64,000 bases of DNA from Marivirga sericea (lineage in GTDB: Bacteria > Bacteroidota > Bacteroidia > Cytophagales > Cyclobacteriaceae). The notes beneath the pieces were generated by a model. The model had not been told where the DNA came from. It was given only the letters and a program-made list of their open reading frames with translations, and searched no databases. Made by a program: the position numbers and the translations under genes. The DNA lies in the NCBI RefSeq assembly GCF_900177665.1, contig NZ_FXAW01000006.1, forward strand, positions 248,001 to 312,000, given 5' to 3'. Below are positions 8,568-17,188 of this stretch, one piece after another; positions within the stretch are counted from its first letter, which is position 1, and each line of letters starts with the position of its first letter.

Positions 8568-8947
8568 TATTTTATAGCTATGCAGCTAATTTCTACATTA
8601 ACATCCTTAGGCAAACGGGCTACCTCTACAGTTTCTCTGGCAGGAGGATTATCTTTAAAATACAGTCCGTAAGCTTCATTTATCGTAGAAAAATTACCCA
8701 TATCTTTTACGAATATGCTACACTTCACAACGTCAGAAAAGCCCAAACCAGCAGCAGAAAGTATTGCTTCTAGATTTTTCATCACCTGATGGGTTTCTTC
8801 TGTGATATTTTCATTAATTAATTCCCCTGATTGCGCATCCAAAGCTATTTGTCCGGAAACATATAAGGTATTACCTGCTAAGATAGCCTGATTATAAGGA
8901 CCGATTGGTGCTGGTGCTTCTTTTGTTTGAATGATTTGTTTACTCAT
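8567..8947 (-). CDS. ridA: RidA family enamine/imine deaminase
   Basis: A 126-residue YjgF/YER057c/UK114 protein that hydrolyses reactive enamines and imines, such as 2-aminoacrylate released by PLP enzymes. The signature APAPIGPYNQAI is near residues 11-22. The catalytic-site Arg is R104 in PPARETVEVARLP and the conserved Glu is E119. The threonine dehydratase at about 18 kb is an enzyme class that makes such intermediates, but it is not in the same operon. The stop overlaps the start of the downstream membrane protein gene. Confidence 0.93.
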   Translation of the reverse strand: MSKQIIQTKEAPAPIGPYNQAILAGNTLYVSGQIALDAQSGELINENITEETHQVMKNLEAILSAAGLGFSDVVKCSIFVKDMGNFSTINEAYGLYFKDNPPARETVEVARLPKDVNVEISCIAIK

Positions 8948-8970
8948 CTCGCTTTTTATGATTAGTTCAT

Positions 8971-8978
8971 TAACTTTG
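8971..8978 (+). promoter_or_regulatory. TAnnTTTG -7-like box before the 3HCDH-like gene
   Basis: TAACTTTG lies 18 bases upstream of the ATG at 8997 in the divergent spacer with ridA. Position and match suit a promoter; the -33 element is not clear. Confidence 0.4.
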
Positions 8979-8996
8979 GTTCAAAACTAACAAATT

Positions 8997-9665
8997 ATGA
9001 ATATACTTGTTGTCGGAGACCCCAAAAACCAAGAGGAAATCACAGCAAAATTTGGTGAAAACCATCAAATCATTTCTTTTAATGATTTAACAGAGATTAC
9101 AAAGGAGGCGTTCTTTGAAGCAGATGTGGTATTTGATTTTTTCATTGCAGAAGAACCTGAAGCACTTGAATTTTACGAACAGAGGCCCGATTTGACTATT
9201 TTTACTAATATGGCCTTGAGCTCCTTCGGCAATTTGCGAATCTTCCAAAATCCTACGCAAAATACGGTTTTCGGATTTAACGGACTTCTAACTTTCATCA
9301 ATAGAGGTGTTTTAGAATGCACTGTGCAAAATGAAAAAGAGAAAGAAAAATTGAATCTACTGTGTGGGAAATTGGCTACTGAATTTGAATTAGTTGAAGA
9401 TAGAGTAGGAATGGTGACACCTAGAATTATCTGCATGATCATCAATGAAGCGTACTACACCATTCAGGAAGGGACTGCCGAAAAAGAAGATATAGATTTA
9501 GGGATGAAATTAGGTACCAATTACCCCTTCGGTCCGTTTGAATGGTGTGATAAGATAGGACTTGATAAAGTTTATGAACTTTTGGAAGCCGTTTACGATG
9601 ATACAAAAGAAGAAAGATATAAAATCTGTCCAAGCTTAAAGAAAGAGTATTTAGCTTTAGAGTAA
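8997..9665 (+). CDS. 3-hydroxyacyl-CoA dehydrogenase-like protein
   Basis: A 222-residue protein. The C-terminal part (about 130-215) matches the 3HCDH C-terminal domain: MVTPRIICMIINEAYYTIQEG, followed by DIDLGMKLGTNYPFGPFEWCDKIG. The N-terminal part starts like a Rossmann fold (MNILVVGD) but lacks the usual GxGxxG dinucleotide loop and is shorter than in true FadB/Hbd enzymes. A normal NAD-dependent dehydrogenase activity is therefore doubtful. It lies 36 bases upstream of glutamate dehydrogenase on the same strand. Confidence 0.7.
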   Translation: MNILVVGDPKNQEEITAKFGENHQIISFNDLTEITKEAFFEADVVFDFFIAEEPEALEFYEQRPDLTIFTNMALSSFGNLRIFQNPTQNTVFGFNGLLTFINRGVLECTVQNEKEKEKLNLLCGKLATEFELVEDRVGMVTPRIICMIINEAYYTIQEGTAEKEDIDLGMKLGTNYPFGPFEWCDKIGLDKVYELLEAVYDDTKEERYKICPSLKKEYLALE

Positions 9666-9668
9666 ACC

Positions 9669-9676
9669 TAGTTTTG
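9669..9676 (+). promoter_or_regulatory. TAnnTTTG -7-like box before glutamate dehydrogenase
   Basis: TAGTTTTG sits 25 bases upstream of the ATG at 9702, just after the stop of the preceding gene, and could give the dehydrogenase its own promoter. Confidence 0.35.
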
Positions 9677-9701
9677 CAATAACTTTTTAAAAACATACAA
9701 C

Positions 9702-11120
9702 ATGTCACAAAATCAAGAATATAGCCTTTTTGAAGACGTTTGCAGTTTCGTTGATGACGCAGCTCAACACATGGAACTTCATCCTGGACTTTTAGACCAA
9801 ATCAAGCAATGTAATAGTATTTACAAATTCCATTTTCCAATCAGAATGGATGATGGATCCTATCAAGTAGTGAAAGGCTACAGAGTTCAACATTCACATC
9901 ATAAACTACCAACCAAAGGCGGTATCCGATTTAGTGAAATGGTGAATGAGCAAGAAGTGATGGGTTTATCTGCTTTGATGACTTACAAATGTGCGATGGT
10001 TAATATTCCCTTCGGTGGTGCAAAAGGTGGTGTGAACATTGATCCACTAAAATATAATACTCGTCAATTAGAAAAAATAACCAGAAGATATACTTCTGAA
10101 CTCATTAAGAAGAAATTTATTGGTCCAGCTATTGATGTTCCAGCTCCTGACTATGGAACTGGCGCAAGAGAGATGGCGTGGATTGTAGATACTTATGAAG
10201 CTTTCAATCCTGAAGCCATTAACGCAAAAGCATGCGTAACGGGCAAGCCTTTATCTCAGCATGGTATTGAAGGAAGAACTGAAGCCACCGGTATGGGGGT
10301 TTATATTGGAATCAGAGAAGCAGTTAGTGTTGAGGAAGATATGAAAACGCTCGGACTAACCACTGGTCTTAAAGGAAAGAAAATAATTATCCAAGGTTTA
10401 GGTAACGTTGGCTTTTATTCAGCCAAATATTTAACAGAAGCAGGCGCAAAGGTCATCGGGATTGCAGAATGGAATGGTGGAATTTGGGATGAAAATGGAA
10501 TAGACATAGAGGCCCTTAAAAATCACCAAGTTGATAATAAAACACTAGAAGGTTACAGCAAGGGTAAGTTTATCAAAAATTCCATTGAAATTTTAGAGTA
10601 TCCTTGTGATATATTGGTACCAGCTGCATTAGAAAATCAAATTACTGGTGATAATGCTCCAAAAATTCAAGCTAAACTCATTGGAGAGGCTGCCAATGGA
10701 CCAATAACTAAAGAAGCTGAAAAAATTCTTCTGGACAGAGACATCATGGTTATTCCTGATATGTATTTGAATGCAGGTGGTGTTACTGTTTCTTATTTTG
10801 AGTGGTTGAAAAACCTCTCCAGGGTTTCTTTTGGTAAATTGGAGAAGCGCTATGATATGGAAAAATATAAGTTCTTGGTAGATAGTATTGAAAATGCCAC
10901 AGGTGATGCCTTCAATCAGGAACAAAGAGATTCTATCATAAGAGGAGCAAGTGAAAGAGATTTGGTAATTTCTGGCCTGGAAGAAACTATGGTGACCGCT
11001 TATCACGATATGAACCAAAAAAGAAAAGAAAAGAAAATCAAGAGTCTAAGAACTGCTGCATTTATCTTAGCGATTGATAGAATCGCTATTAGTTACACAG
11101 ATATGGGAATTTTCCCTTGA
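9702..11120 (+). CDS. Glu/Leu/Phe/Val dehydrogenase (glutamate dehydrogenase type)
   Basis: A 472-residue NAD(P)-dependent amino acid dehydrogenase that reversibly converts L-glutamate to 2-oxoglutarate plus ammonia. The substrate-site lysine motif PTKGGIRFS lies near residues 69-77. The catalytic NIPFGGAKGGVNIDP lies near 101-115 and the Rossmann loop QGLGNVGFYSAKYL near 231-244. AALENQI and GEAANGPIT complete the family pattern. It is longer than many GDHs (about 420 aa), partly from an N-terminal extension rich in acidic residues. Leucine dehydrogenase activity cannot be fully excluded. A strong terminator follows. Confidence 0.88.
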   Translation: MSQNQEYSLFEDVCSFVDDAAQHMELHPGLLDQIKQCNSIYKFHFPIRMDDGSYQVVKGYRVQHSHHKLPTKGGIRFSEMVNEQEVMGLSALMTYKCAMVNIPFGGAKGGVNIDPLKYNTRQLEKITRRYTSELIKKKFIGPAIDVPAPDYGTGAREMAWIVDTYEAFNPEAINAKACVTGKPLSQHGIEGRTEATGMGVYIGIREAVSVEEDMKTLGLTTGLKGKKIIIQGLGNVGFYSAKYLTEAGAKVIGIAEWNGGIWDENGIDIEALKNHQVDNKTLEGYSKGKFIKNSIEILEYPCDILVPAALENQITGDNAPKIQAKLIGEAANGPITKEAEKILLDRDIMVIPDMYLNAGGVTVSYFEWLKNLSRVSFGKLEKRYDMEKYKFLVDSIENATGDAFNQEQRDSIIRGASERDLVISGLEETMVTAYHDMNQKRKEKKIKSLRTAAFILAIDRIAISYTDMGIFP

Positions 11121-11140
11121 TAAAATTCAAAAAGAAATTA

Positions 11141-11177
11141 AAAAAGACCGGTTAGTGCTACTAGCTGGTCTTTTTTT
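11141..11177 (+). terminator. Intrinsic terminator after glutamate dehydrogenase
   Basis: GACCGGTTAG pairs with CTAGCTGGTC (two G-T wobbles) around a TGCTA loop, flanked by an A-run and a seven-T tract. It can also end transcription from the opposite side. Confidence 0.85.
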
Positions 11178-11230
11178 ATGCTCATTTATTAGCTTTTTTT
11201 GTGTATGACTATTTCAGGACTAGACATTTC

Positions 11231-12811
11231 TTACTTCATTCCAGGCTGTTTGATTTCGTAGCCCGTTTTTTCTTTTTCTTTTGCTACCATATCTTTAACA
11301 TCTTCCAATAATTTTTGAGCGTCATAAATAATACCATCTTTGATGGTGTATTTTACACCACCTACTCTTATTACCTCATTTTCTTCTGTTAATTTAATAG
11401 CTCCAGTTCCATAAAGTACTTTTAGATTTTCTAAAGGATTTTCCTCCACAATTACAAAATCTGCTAGTTTTCCTACCTCTACGGTTCCGATTTTGTCTTC
11501 TAGACCTAAAGCCTCCGCTCCATTTAAGGTAGACGACATCATAATTTCTAGAGGATGGAAACCTGCTTCTCGCAATAATTCCATCTCCCTTATGTAAGCA
11601 AAGCCGTAAAGCTGGAAAATGAAGCCTGAATCAGAACCTGTGGTAACTCTGCCTCCTCTGTTTTTATATTCATTTATGAAAGTCATCCAAAGTTCATAAT
11701 TCTTTCTCCAAGCCGTTTCTTCTTCAGTACCCCAATAATGCCAGTAAGAACCATGAGAGACCTTACTAGGTTGATAAAACTCCCAAAGTGAGGGCAAAGT
11801 ATAATCATCATGCCATTCGGCTCTGGATGTACGCATTAAATCACGACTCGCTTCGTAGATATTAAAAGTAGGATCAATAGTAAAATCTAGATCGATCAAC
11901 TCATTCATCACCGCATTCCATTTATTTGAATAAGGCTCAGCGGCTTGTTCCCATAATTTACCCGCTTCTGAAAAGCGATGCTGCTCATTATTATAATTAT
12001 AATCCAGTCTGTAATGTTGAACGGTTTTGTCCGTAAACATAGCTTCCGGTAAACCATACCAGTGCTCCATTTAAGTTAAACCTGCTCTTGCTGAGTTAAG
12101 GACATTCCATCTTGCCACATCAAGTTGAGCATGATGCATAGCGGAGCGTAAACCTAACTTCTTATTCTCTTCTAAGGCTGCCTGCATAATTTCAGGTGCA
12201 GCTCCAAAGAACTTAATTCCATCAGCGCCATTTTTTGCGTTTTGCTGCACCCATTCCCTTGCCATTGCTGGCGTGCTTATAGGGTCATCACTTCCCTGAC
12301 CGAAGGCAGTATAAGCTAAAATTCTTGGTGCTGTAATTTCATTAGCAGCACTTTTTCTTTTATGTTCTAAGACCCAATCTAATCCGTTTCCAGCAGAAGG
12401 ATCTCGAATGGTGGTGATCCCGTGTGTCATCCATAATTTAAATACATATTCGGCAGGAGTCCCTTGTGATTCTCCACCGATATGGCCATGCATGTCAATA
12501 AAACCTGGCATCAAATACATCCCTGAAGCATCTAACTCTTTACCTCCTTCTTTCATTTTAGGACGGTCTTCATCTTTAATTTCAACACCTGGATAACCGA
12601 CCGTTTCTATTTTAACGATTTTGTTTTGTTCAACAACTATATCTACCGGTCCAAGTGGAGGTGCTCCATTTCCATTGATTAAAGTAACTCCTCTGATAAT
12701 CAGTTGGGACCATGGCCCTTCTCCTTCTGTTCTTTCAGGAGCATCTTTTATTTGCGCCCAAACAGTAGTTTGAAGCAAAACTGTGATAAATACTAATAAT
12801 GTCTTTCTCAT
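11231..12811 (-). pseudogene. Secreted imidazolonepropionase-like amidohydrolase, interrupted by an in-frame stop
   Basis: Two adjacent open frames (12811-12071 and 12070-11231) are in the same reading frame, separated only by one TAA, and together make one about 525-residue amidohydrolase. The first half has a signal peptide (residues 1-19, ending VWAQ), the metal motif FIDMHGHIGG (H108, H110), a candidate bridging lysine in DGIKFFG (K200) and MHHAQLDVA. The second half begins MEHWYGL (next His ligand) and holds VTTGSDSGF (Asp ligand) plus the family end LADFVIVEENPLENL. The stop replaces the residue between ARAGLT and MEHW, where Ser would be natural (TCA to TAA is one base). The ATG directly follows the TAA, so reinitiation to make a split enzyme is possible; otherwise it is a pseudogene or a sequencing error. 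Confidence 0.85.
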
Positions 12812-13115
12812 AGTGATTCTTTTTGCTAAGAAATTAAAGATAGGAAAGAATGTTTGAAGGCTGGGTAGCTATTTGAAGAGTGGTTCAAAAATAATGGTCT
12901 GCTGTAATAAATTTCCAGCTTATTATTTTTAATCTCATTTGGCTCAAGCGGATGCTTGCGCCATTGCAGTCAATCTCAATTTAGCACTGGTTCAAGTGTC
13001 CACTTGGACCTATATCAGCTCGTCATCCTTAACAACTAGAATGCCTAAATTAATGCGTCCTTCAGGCGAATTTACGGTATATGAATTCTCACTTATAGCA
13101 ACTCTTATAACAAGC
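12812..13115. other. 304-base spacer between the amidohydrolase and MutS-like genes
   Basis: Apart from the REP-like pair I see no gene. A 90-codon plus-strand open frame (12939-13211) runs through the hairpins and into the MutS-like gene, and its translation is not protein-like. The sequence 12812-12940 should contain the amidohydrolase promoter, but no convincing box is visible. Confidence 0.5.
12941..13010. repeat. Pair of REP-like hairpins
   Basis: Two 22-base imperfect palindromes of the same design lie 26 bases apart. The first (12941-12962) has arms GGCTCAAGC and GCTTGCGCC around GGAT. The second (12989-13010) has arms GGTTCAAGTG and CACTTGGACC around TC. Both follow the pattern GGyTCAAG...CTTGnnCC. 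The layout resembles paired REP elements mobilised by REP-associated tyrosine transposases. No such transposase is in the window. They occupy the spacer between the amidohydrolase and MutS-like genes. Confidence 0.6.
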
Positions 13116-14930
13116 TTAAGCACCCTTGATTATCTCAATCCCCATCTTCCGCATCAATGGCACTGCGTTAAAAGTGTGACAAGGACCATTATGGAGCTTA
13201 TAATCGAATAGAATCTCTTCACCGCTAACGTCACTATTGAAACTGTAATTTTGGAAATTTTGTAATTCGTCTTCTAGCTTCGCCAATGATAAATCGTGGG
13301 TTGAAATCAATCCCATACTATTGGTTTTCATTAATTGTCGGATCAGGCTCTCCGCCCCAATATTTCGATCTTCTGAATTGGTGCCTTTTAAGATCTCATC
13401 AAGCAAATAGAAGATTGGCCTTTCCTGTGGCACTTTGGTCATGTCCACTAATTGCTTTAATCTCTTCAATTCCGCATAAAAAGAAGAAGTGTTTTCTTCC
13501 AAATTATCTTGCGTTCGCATGCTGGTAAATAATTGCAAAGGGCTTAATTCCAGACTTTCTACACAGCATACTGCCCCCATTTGTGCCAACACCATATTCA
13601 CTCCTAATGATCGCTCAAAAGTACTTTTGCCACTCATGTTAGCGCCAGTGATAAGCGTAACAGATCCTTGACCAAGCATTTCGAAATCATTGCTTACTCT
13701 CTCCTTGTGCTGAAGTAATGGATGCCCTAAATTCTTAGCTTTTAAATCACATTTTGAATCCAAAATTGTAGCAACTTTGTAGTCTTCATGGGCAAAAGCA
13801 AAATCCGCCATACTCATAATTGCTTCCCAATCACCAATGGCCAAGAACCAATTTTCTATGGACTTTCCATATTGATTTTTCCACTGTACCACATTATTTA
13901 AAACCCAGTAGTCAATAAACAAAAAGGGATTAATAACCCAATACATCATTCCGGCACGAGAATGCATCCAGTTCAGAATTTTTGAGAGTCGATTTATTTT
14001 TTGAGAAGCTTTTGGGTTTTGAAAATTACTTTGCAACCCTTTCAGAAGAGCTGTTTCTACTTGCTTTTCTTCCGCCATCTTGAAAAGGTTTTTATGCTGC
14101 TCTAAATGAATTGCAATTTGTTCAGTTTCTGCCTGGAGTCGCATGATAGTCTTCTGAATAGGTAGTAGCAACAAAATATTGATAAAGAACCCTAAACCAA
14201 CAAATGACCATGGTAAAAAACCTGAGATCGATAAGGCAATCCACACGATTAACTGAACAATGGCGATGTAAGGCACTACTTTCAAGATAGGTTTGATTCT
14301 TTCCTTCTCCGCATTAGAAAAATAATCAAACAAGCCTTTCAAGCTCAGGTCTTCATCTTTTCCCTCTTTCAGTCTGCTTTCCGCCCACCATTCTAATCGC
14401 CAGTCGAAATCACTTTTGATTTCCTCAACCGCTTCTTGCCTTGCTCTAATATCTTCTTTCTTGGCGGGAGATTTAAACCAATTGGCCAAGCTCTCCTGAC
14501 CGAAGTTTAAGGCACTTCTATTCACCAAAGAGAAAACCGAATGTCTACCAAAAATATCCATATCGGCTACGTATTCATGTGATCCATCAGTAAAGCGTTC
14601 CCCTCCGGGCAGCTTATCCAGCTTTAAGTTCAATCTATCTATTTCTTCCTTTAGAATCAGGATTCTATTTCTACCCAATTCTAACAATCTCTTTTTAGAT
14701 TTATGTCTATTGACCAACCAACCAAATAGTAAAGGAAATGGAACAAGTACAATTGTTGTAGCTAATCCATCTCTTTCGTTAATAAAATATACAGACAAAA
14801 CAATGGTTGCCAGAAAATAGAGCACTCGGAAAGTACCGAACTGATTGGTAAGCTTTCTAAACTTTTCAACTTCAGAATCAAATTGATTTATCTTTTGGCT
14901 ATAAAATTCTGCTTTATCAGCTATAGTCAT
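13116..14930 (-). CDS. Membrane-anchored MutS-family ATPase
   Basis: A 604-residue protein with a MutS-type ATPase domain in its C-terminal third. The Walker A is LITGANMSGKST near residue 430. The conserved FTSMRTQDNLEENTSSFYAE and the Walker B FYLLDEILKGTNSEDR (near 510-525) follow, then ISTHDLSLA. The N-terminus lacks the MutS mismatch-recognition domain and instead has hydrophobic pairs near residues 47-82 and 222-268. It is therefore probably a membrane protein rather than a mismatch repair protein. Such MutS-related proteins are common in Bacteroidota and their role is not established. It stands alone on the minus strand. Confidence 0.8.
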   Translation of the reverse strand: MTIADKAEFYSQKINQFDSEVEKFRKLTNQFGTFRVLYFLATIVLSVYFINERDGLATTIVLVPFPLLFGWLVNRHKSKKRLLELGRNRILILKEEIDRLNLKLDKLPGGERFTDGSHEYVADMDIFGRHSVFSLVNRSALNFGQESLANWFKSPAKKEDIRARQEAVEEIKSDFDWRLEWWAESRLKEGKDEDLSLKGLFDYFSNAEKERIKPILKVVPYIAIVQLIVWIALSISGFLPWSFVGLGFFINILLLLPIQKTIMRLQAETEQIAIHLEQHKNLFKMAEEKQVETALLKGLQSNFQNPKASQKINRLSKILNWMHSRAGMMYWVINPFLFIDYWVLNNVVQWKNQYGKSIENWFLAIGDWEAIMSMADFAFAHEDYKVATILDSKCDLKAKNLGHPLLQHKERVSNDFEMLGQGSVTLITGANMSGKSTFERSLGVNMVLAQMGAVCCVESLELSPLQLFTSMRTQDNLEENTSSFYAELKRLKQLVDMTKVPQERPIFYLLDEILKGTNSEDRNIGAESLIRQLMKTNSMGLISTHDLSLAKLEDELQNFQNYSFNSDVSGEEILFDYKLHNGPCHTFNAVPLMRKMGIEIIKGA

Positions 14931-15074
14931 ATTAGTTGGCGTTTACATGAAGATGTAAAGGTAAGTGAAGAAGATTGTTAATAATGAAAAAAATAAAGAA
15001 GTTTCTCAGGCTGGAACCTGTAATGACAAACCCTATTTTCTGTGATTTACTTTGCTAGTAACCACAAAGCACTT

Positions 15075-15995
15075 TTATTTTTTCTGCAATTTTTGATACC
15101 AACTATCCATCACCACACTATGAGGAAGCGTAAGTACGGATAAAAAAATGATGGTAAGGAAGAAAGGAGATATGGCAAAATCATAATATGAAAAGGCCAA
15201 TAATAACAACAAAACTCCAACTACACTAATTGATGTAAAAGGTAAAAGCTGTCTTATAAAGTGGTTTAAATTAAACTTTTTCCTTTTCATACCTAAATAC
15301 TGATATTCCTCATATAGAACTTTTAAGGAGTGCCATACTGCGAAATATAAGGCAAAGGCTAGAAGAGGCGGAATGGTGAAAAATGCTAAATGAAGCAGAA
15401 AAAATACCCCAACTTCACTTAAAAATCTTTTTTTAGATTTAGACATTCTTAACAATATAAATGCCATTAAGAAAATTGTACCAACCGAACTTACTATAAA
15501 GAAATTGTACAGACTTGTAGGCGTTATGACTGTAGCAGTCTGATCAAAGTGAGGCGTTTCTAGAAAGAATTCAATTAGCTTATTGTAATGATGGTAAAAC
15601 AAACCACTTATAATAGATCCGCCCCAAAGTAGGTAAAGCAACTTCTTACTTAAGCTTCGTTCATCAATATTGACATCGCTAAATTGCGATTGGCCAAAAT
15701 GATAAAAAGAAATCAAAAAGAATATTACTAGACTGAAGTAGGGAAATAAAATCCAAGCTACTACATACAGTGCTATCAAACCTAGATAAAATACATAGAA
15801 ACGAATTTGAGCCTTTGAGCTTTGCTGCTTCTTCTTTAACAATATATGATCAATTGCCCCGTGAGGAATTCCTAAAAGGAATATCAAAGCCAAGGTTATT
15901 TTTAATTGGATATCAAATGCTAGCGTTTCCAACCATGGGTAAACTGAAATAACCAAAATAGTGATAAAAACATGTAAGAAGTTGGTTTTAAGCAT
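15075..15995 (-). CDS. blh: Brp/Blh-family beta-carotene 15,15'-dioxygenase
   Basis: A 306-residue protein with about seven to eight membrane helices and the family's iron-ligand histidines in HGAIDHILLKK (near residue 45), SFYHFGQSQFSD (near 97-108), WHSLKVLYEEY (near 225) and LPHSVVMDSWY (near 290). Blh enzymes cleave beta-carotene to two retinals, the chromophore of microbial rhodopsins. No rhodopsin or carotenoid gene is adjacent, which is unusual because blh often sits beside proteorhodopsin; any partner must be elsewhere. The gene stands alone with a TATAATTTG stretch just upstream of the ATG. Confidence 0.85.
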   Translation of the reverse strand: MLKTNFLHVFITILVISVYPWLETLAFDIQLKITLALIFLLGIPHGAIDHILLKKKQQSSKAQIRFYVFYLGLIALYVVAWILFPYFSLVIFFLISFYHFGQSQFSDVNIDERSLSKKLLYLLWGGSIISGLFYHHYNKLIEFFLETPHFDQTATVITPTSLYNFFIVSSVGTIFLMAFILLRMSKSKKRFLSEVGVFFLLHLAFFTIPPLLAFALYFAVWHSLKVLYEEYQYLGMKRKKFNLNHFIRQLLPFTSISVVGVLLLLLAFSYYDFAISPFFLTIIFLSVLTLPHSVVMDSWYQKLQKK

Positions 15996-16036
15996 AACAA
16001 ATTATAAAACCAAAATTCCATTGATTTGTTTATTAC

Positions 16037-16480
16037 TCAATTCACCTCTTCGATTAAAATCTCTTTCCCGTTCCAATTTATTTTATCTCCTTCTTGTTTA
16101 TTCATCATGAGCTGCGCAAGTGGTGTGACTGGTGAAACCAAAAAAACATCTATGTTTTGGACAGAAATCTTTCCATAGGAGATAGAAATAAAATATTGCG
16201 CAACAGAGGTTTTTACAAAAGCTCCAAAGTCAATGTTTACAAATTGCTTAGTTGTTTTGATTTGGTTTAAACTCTCCAGCTGACGGTCGATAACGCTCAA
16301 TTGCGACTGTAGCTTATCTCTCTCTTGATTCATCATCTCCCTTCCTGTTTCGTACTTATCGCCTGCTGAGCTTTTGGTATCAGAGCCCATAGATTCCCTT
16401 ACGGCCTCAATCTCCTGAGAGATAGTAAGCTTTTTCAACTTCAAATCTTCTTTGCACCGATCTATAATTTCTGACTTCAT
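16037..16480 (-). CDS. GreA/GreB-like transcription factor homologue
   Basis: A 147-residue protein with the GreA/GreB layout. An N-terminal antiparallel coiled coil (about 1-75) carries an acidic tip (SDTKSSAGDKYETGREMM), and an FKBP-like C-terminal domain ends in SPVTPLAQLMMNKQEGDKI. GreA-type proteins enter the RNA polymerase secondary channel and stimulate transcript cleavage. The acidic tip is partly conserved but not classical, so it may be a channel-binding regulator rather than a cleavage factor. Homologues in Bacteroidota are often labelled 3-oxoacyl-ACP synthase, which this sequence does not support. Its ATG overlaps the stop of the upstream membrane protein gene (ATGA). Confidence 0.65.
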   Translation of the reverse strand: MKSEIIDRCKEDLKLKKLTISQEIEAVRESMGSDTKSSAGDKYETGREMMNQERDKLQSQLSVIDRQLESLNQIKTTKQFVNIDFGAFVKTSVAQYFISISYGKISVQNIDVFLVSPVTPLAQLMMNKQEGDKINWNGKEILIEEVN

Positions 16481-17148
16481 TTTTTCTGATTAATACGCTC
16501 AAATATATTCTCTAAATAGGGACGATTCATTCTTAATTCGCCTATGGTGCTTTCATAACTTTTCAGTGATAAAATATTAGGAAAGTTGAGTTCTCCTAAG
16601 GCAATTGAGTAACTAATGGTGATGGGTAAGTAATTAAAAATCATAATAACTTTCTGCAGGGTTTTGGTCCTGACCTTCTTGAATCCTAATTTTTCAGCCG
16701 TATGAGGATTTATAAAATAGGCATTTGCCTCTATCATAATATCATCGTGCTTCTGATCAAAGTGATCAAGCAAATTAATTAACCCCTCCATATAACTGTA
16801 AAGTATCGCCTTCTTATTTCGTTTTTCACTTTTATGTAGGCTTAGAGTATAATAATAATCGAATAAAGTGCCTCCATGCAATTGAATTTTATGGTCTTTG
16901 ACTGCTGAAGCTAGTAATAGGGGTGAGTAATACACAATATTTCCGGTATTCCTTGCAGTAGGTACATCAATAAATGAAGCAAAAATAGATAACACAGGAT
17001 GTACTAGAACTAAAAGAAGCCATAGTTTAGTACTCCAGGCCATAAATACAATAATTACAGTGATAATAAATAGATTCAAGATAAAAGACCAGAATTTCCT
17101 CTTTTGATCTCTCTTAGGTAAAATATAATAACGGTGGATAATCTTCAT
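16477..17148 (-). CDS. Two-helix membrane protein of unknown function
   Basis: A 223-residue protein I do not recognise. A basic N-terminus (residues 1-18) is followed by two closely spaced membrane helices (about 20-40 and 42-60). A cytoplasmic domain of about 160 residues follows, including LHGGTLFDYYYTLSLHKS and INPHTAEKLGFKKV. There are no catalytic or binding motifs I can name. It overlaps the GreA-like gene by 4 bases, so the two are translationally coupled and may act together. Confidence 0.65.
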   Translation of the reverse strand: MKIIHRYYILPKRDQKRKFWSFILNLFIITVIIVFMAWSTKLWLLLVLVHPVLSIFASFIDVPTARNTGNIVYYSPLLLASAVKDHKIQLHGGTLFDYYYTLSLHKSEKRNKKAILYSYMEGLINLLDHFDQKHDDIMIEANAYFINPHTAEKLGFKKVRTKTLQKVIMIFNYLPITISYSIALGELNFPNILSLKSYESTIGELRMNRPYLENIFERINQKK

Positions 17149-17188
17149 ATATCATGAAACTAGAAACGGTTTTACAAAAATAAAAAAA

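Noticed and set aside
12939-13211. 90-codon plus-strand gene
   Set aside because: It runs through the two REP-like palindromes and into the end of the MutS-like gene, and its translation is not protein-like.
16037-16480. 3-oxoacyl-ACP synthase
   Set aside because: Only 147 residues, with a coiled coil plus FKBP-like end and no thiolase-fold Cys-His-His site; the GreA/GreB layout fits better.
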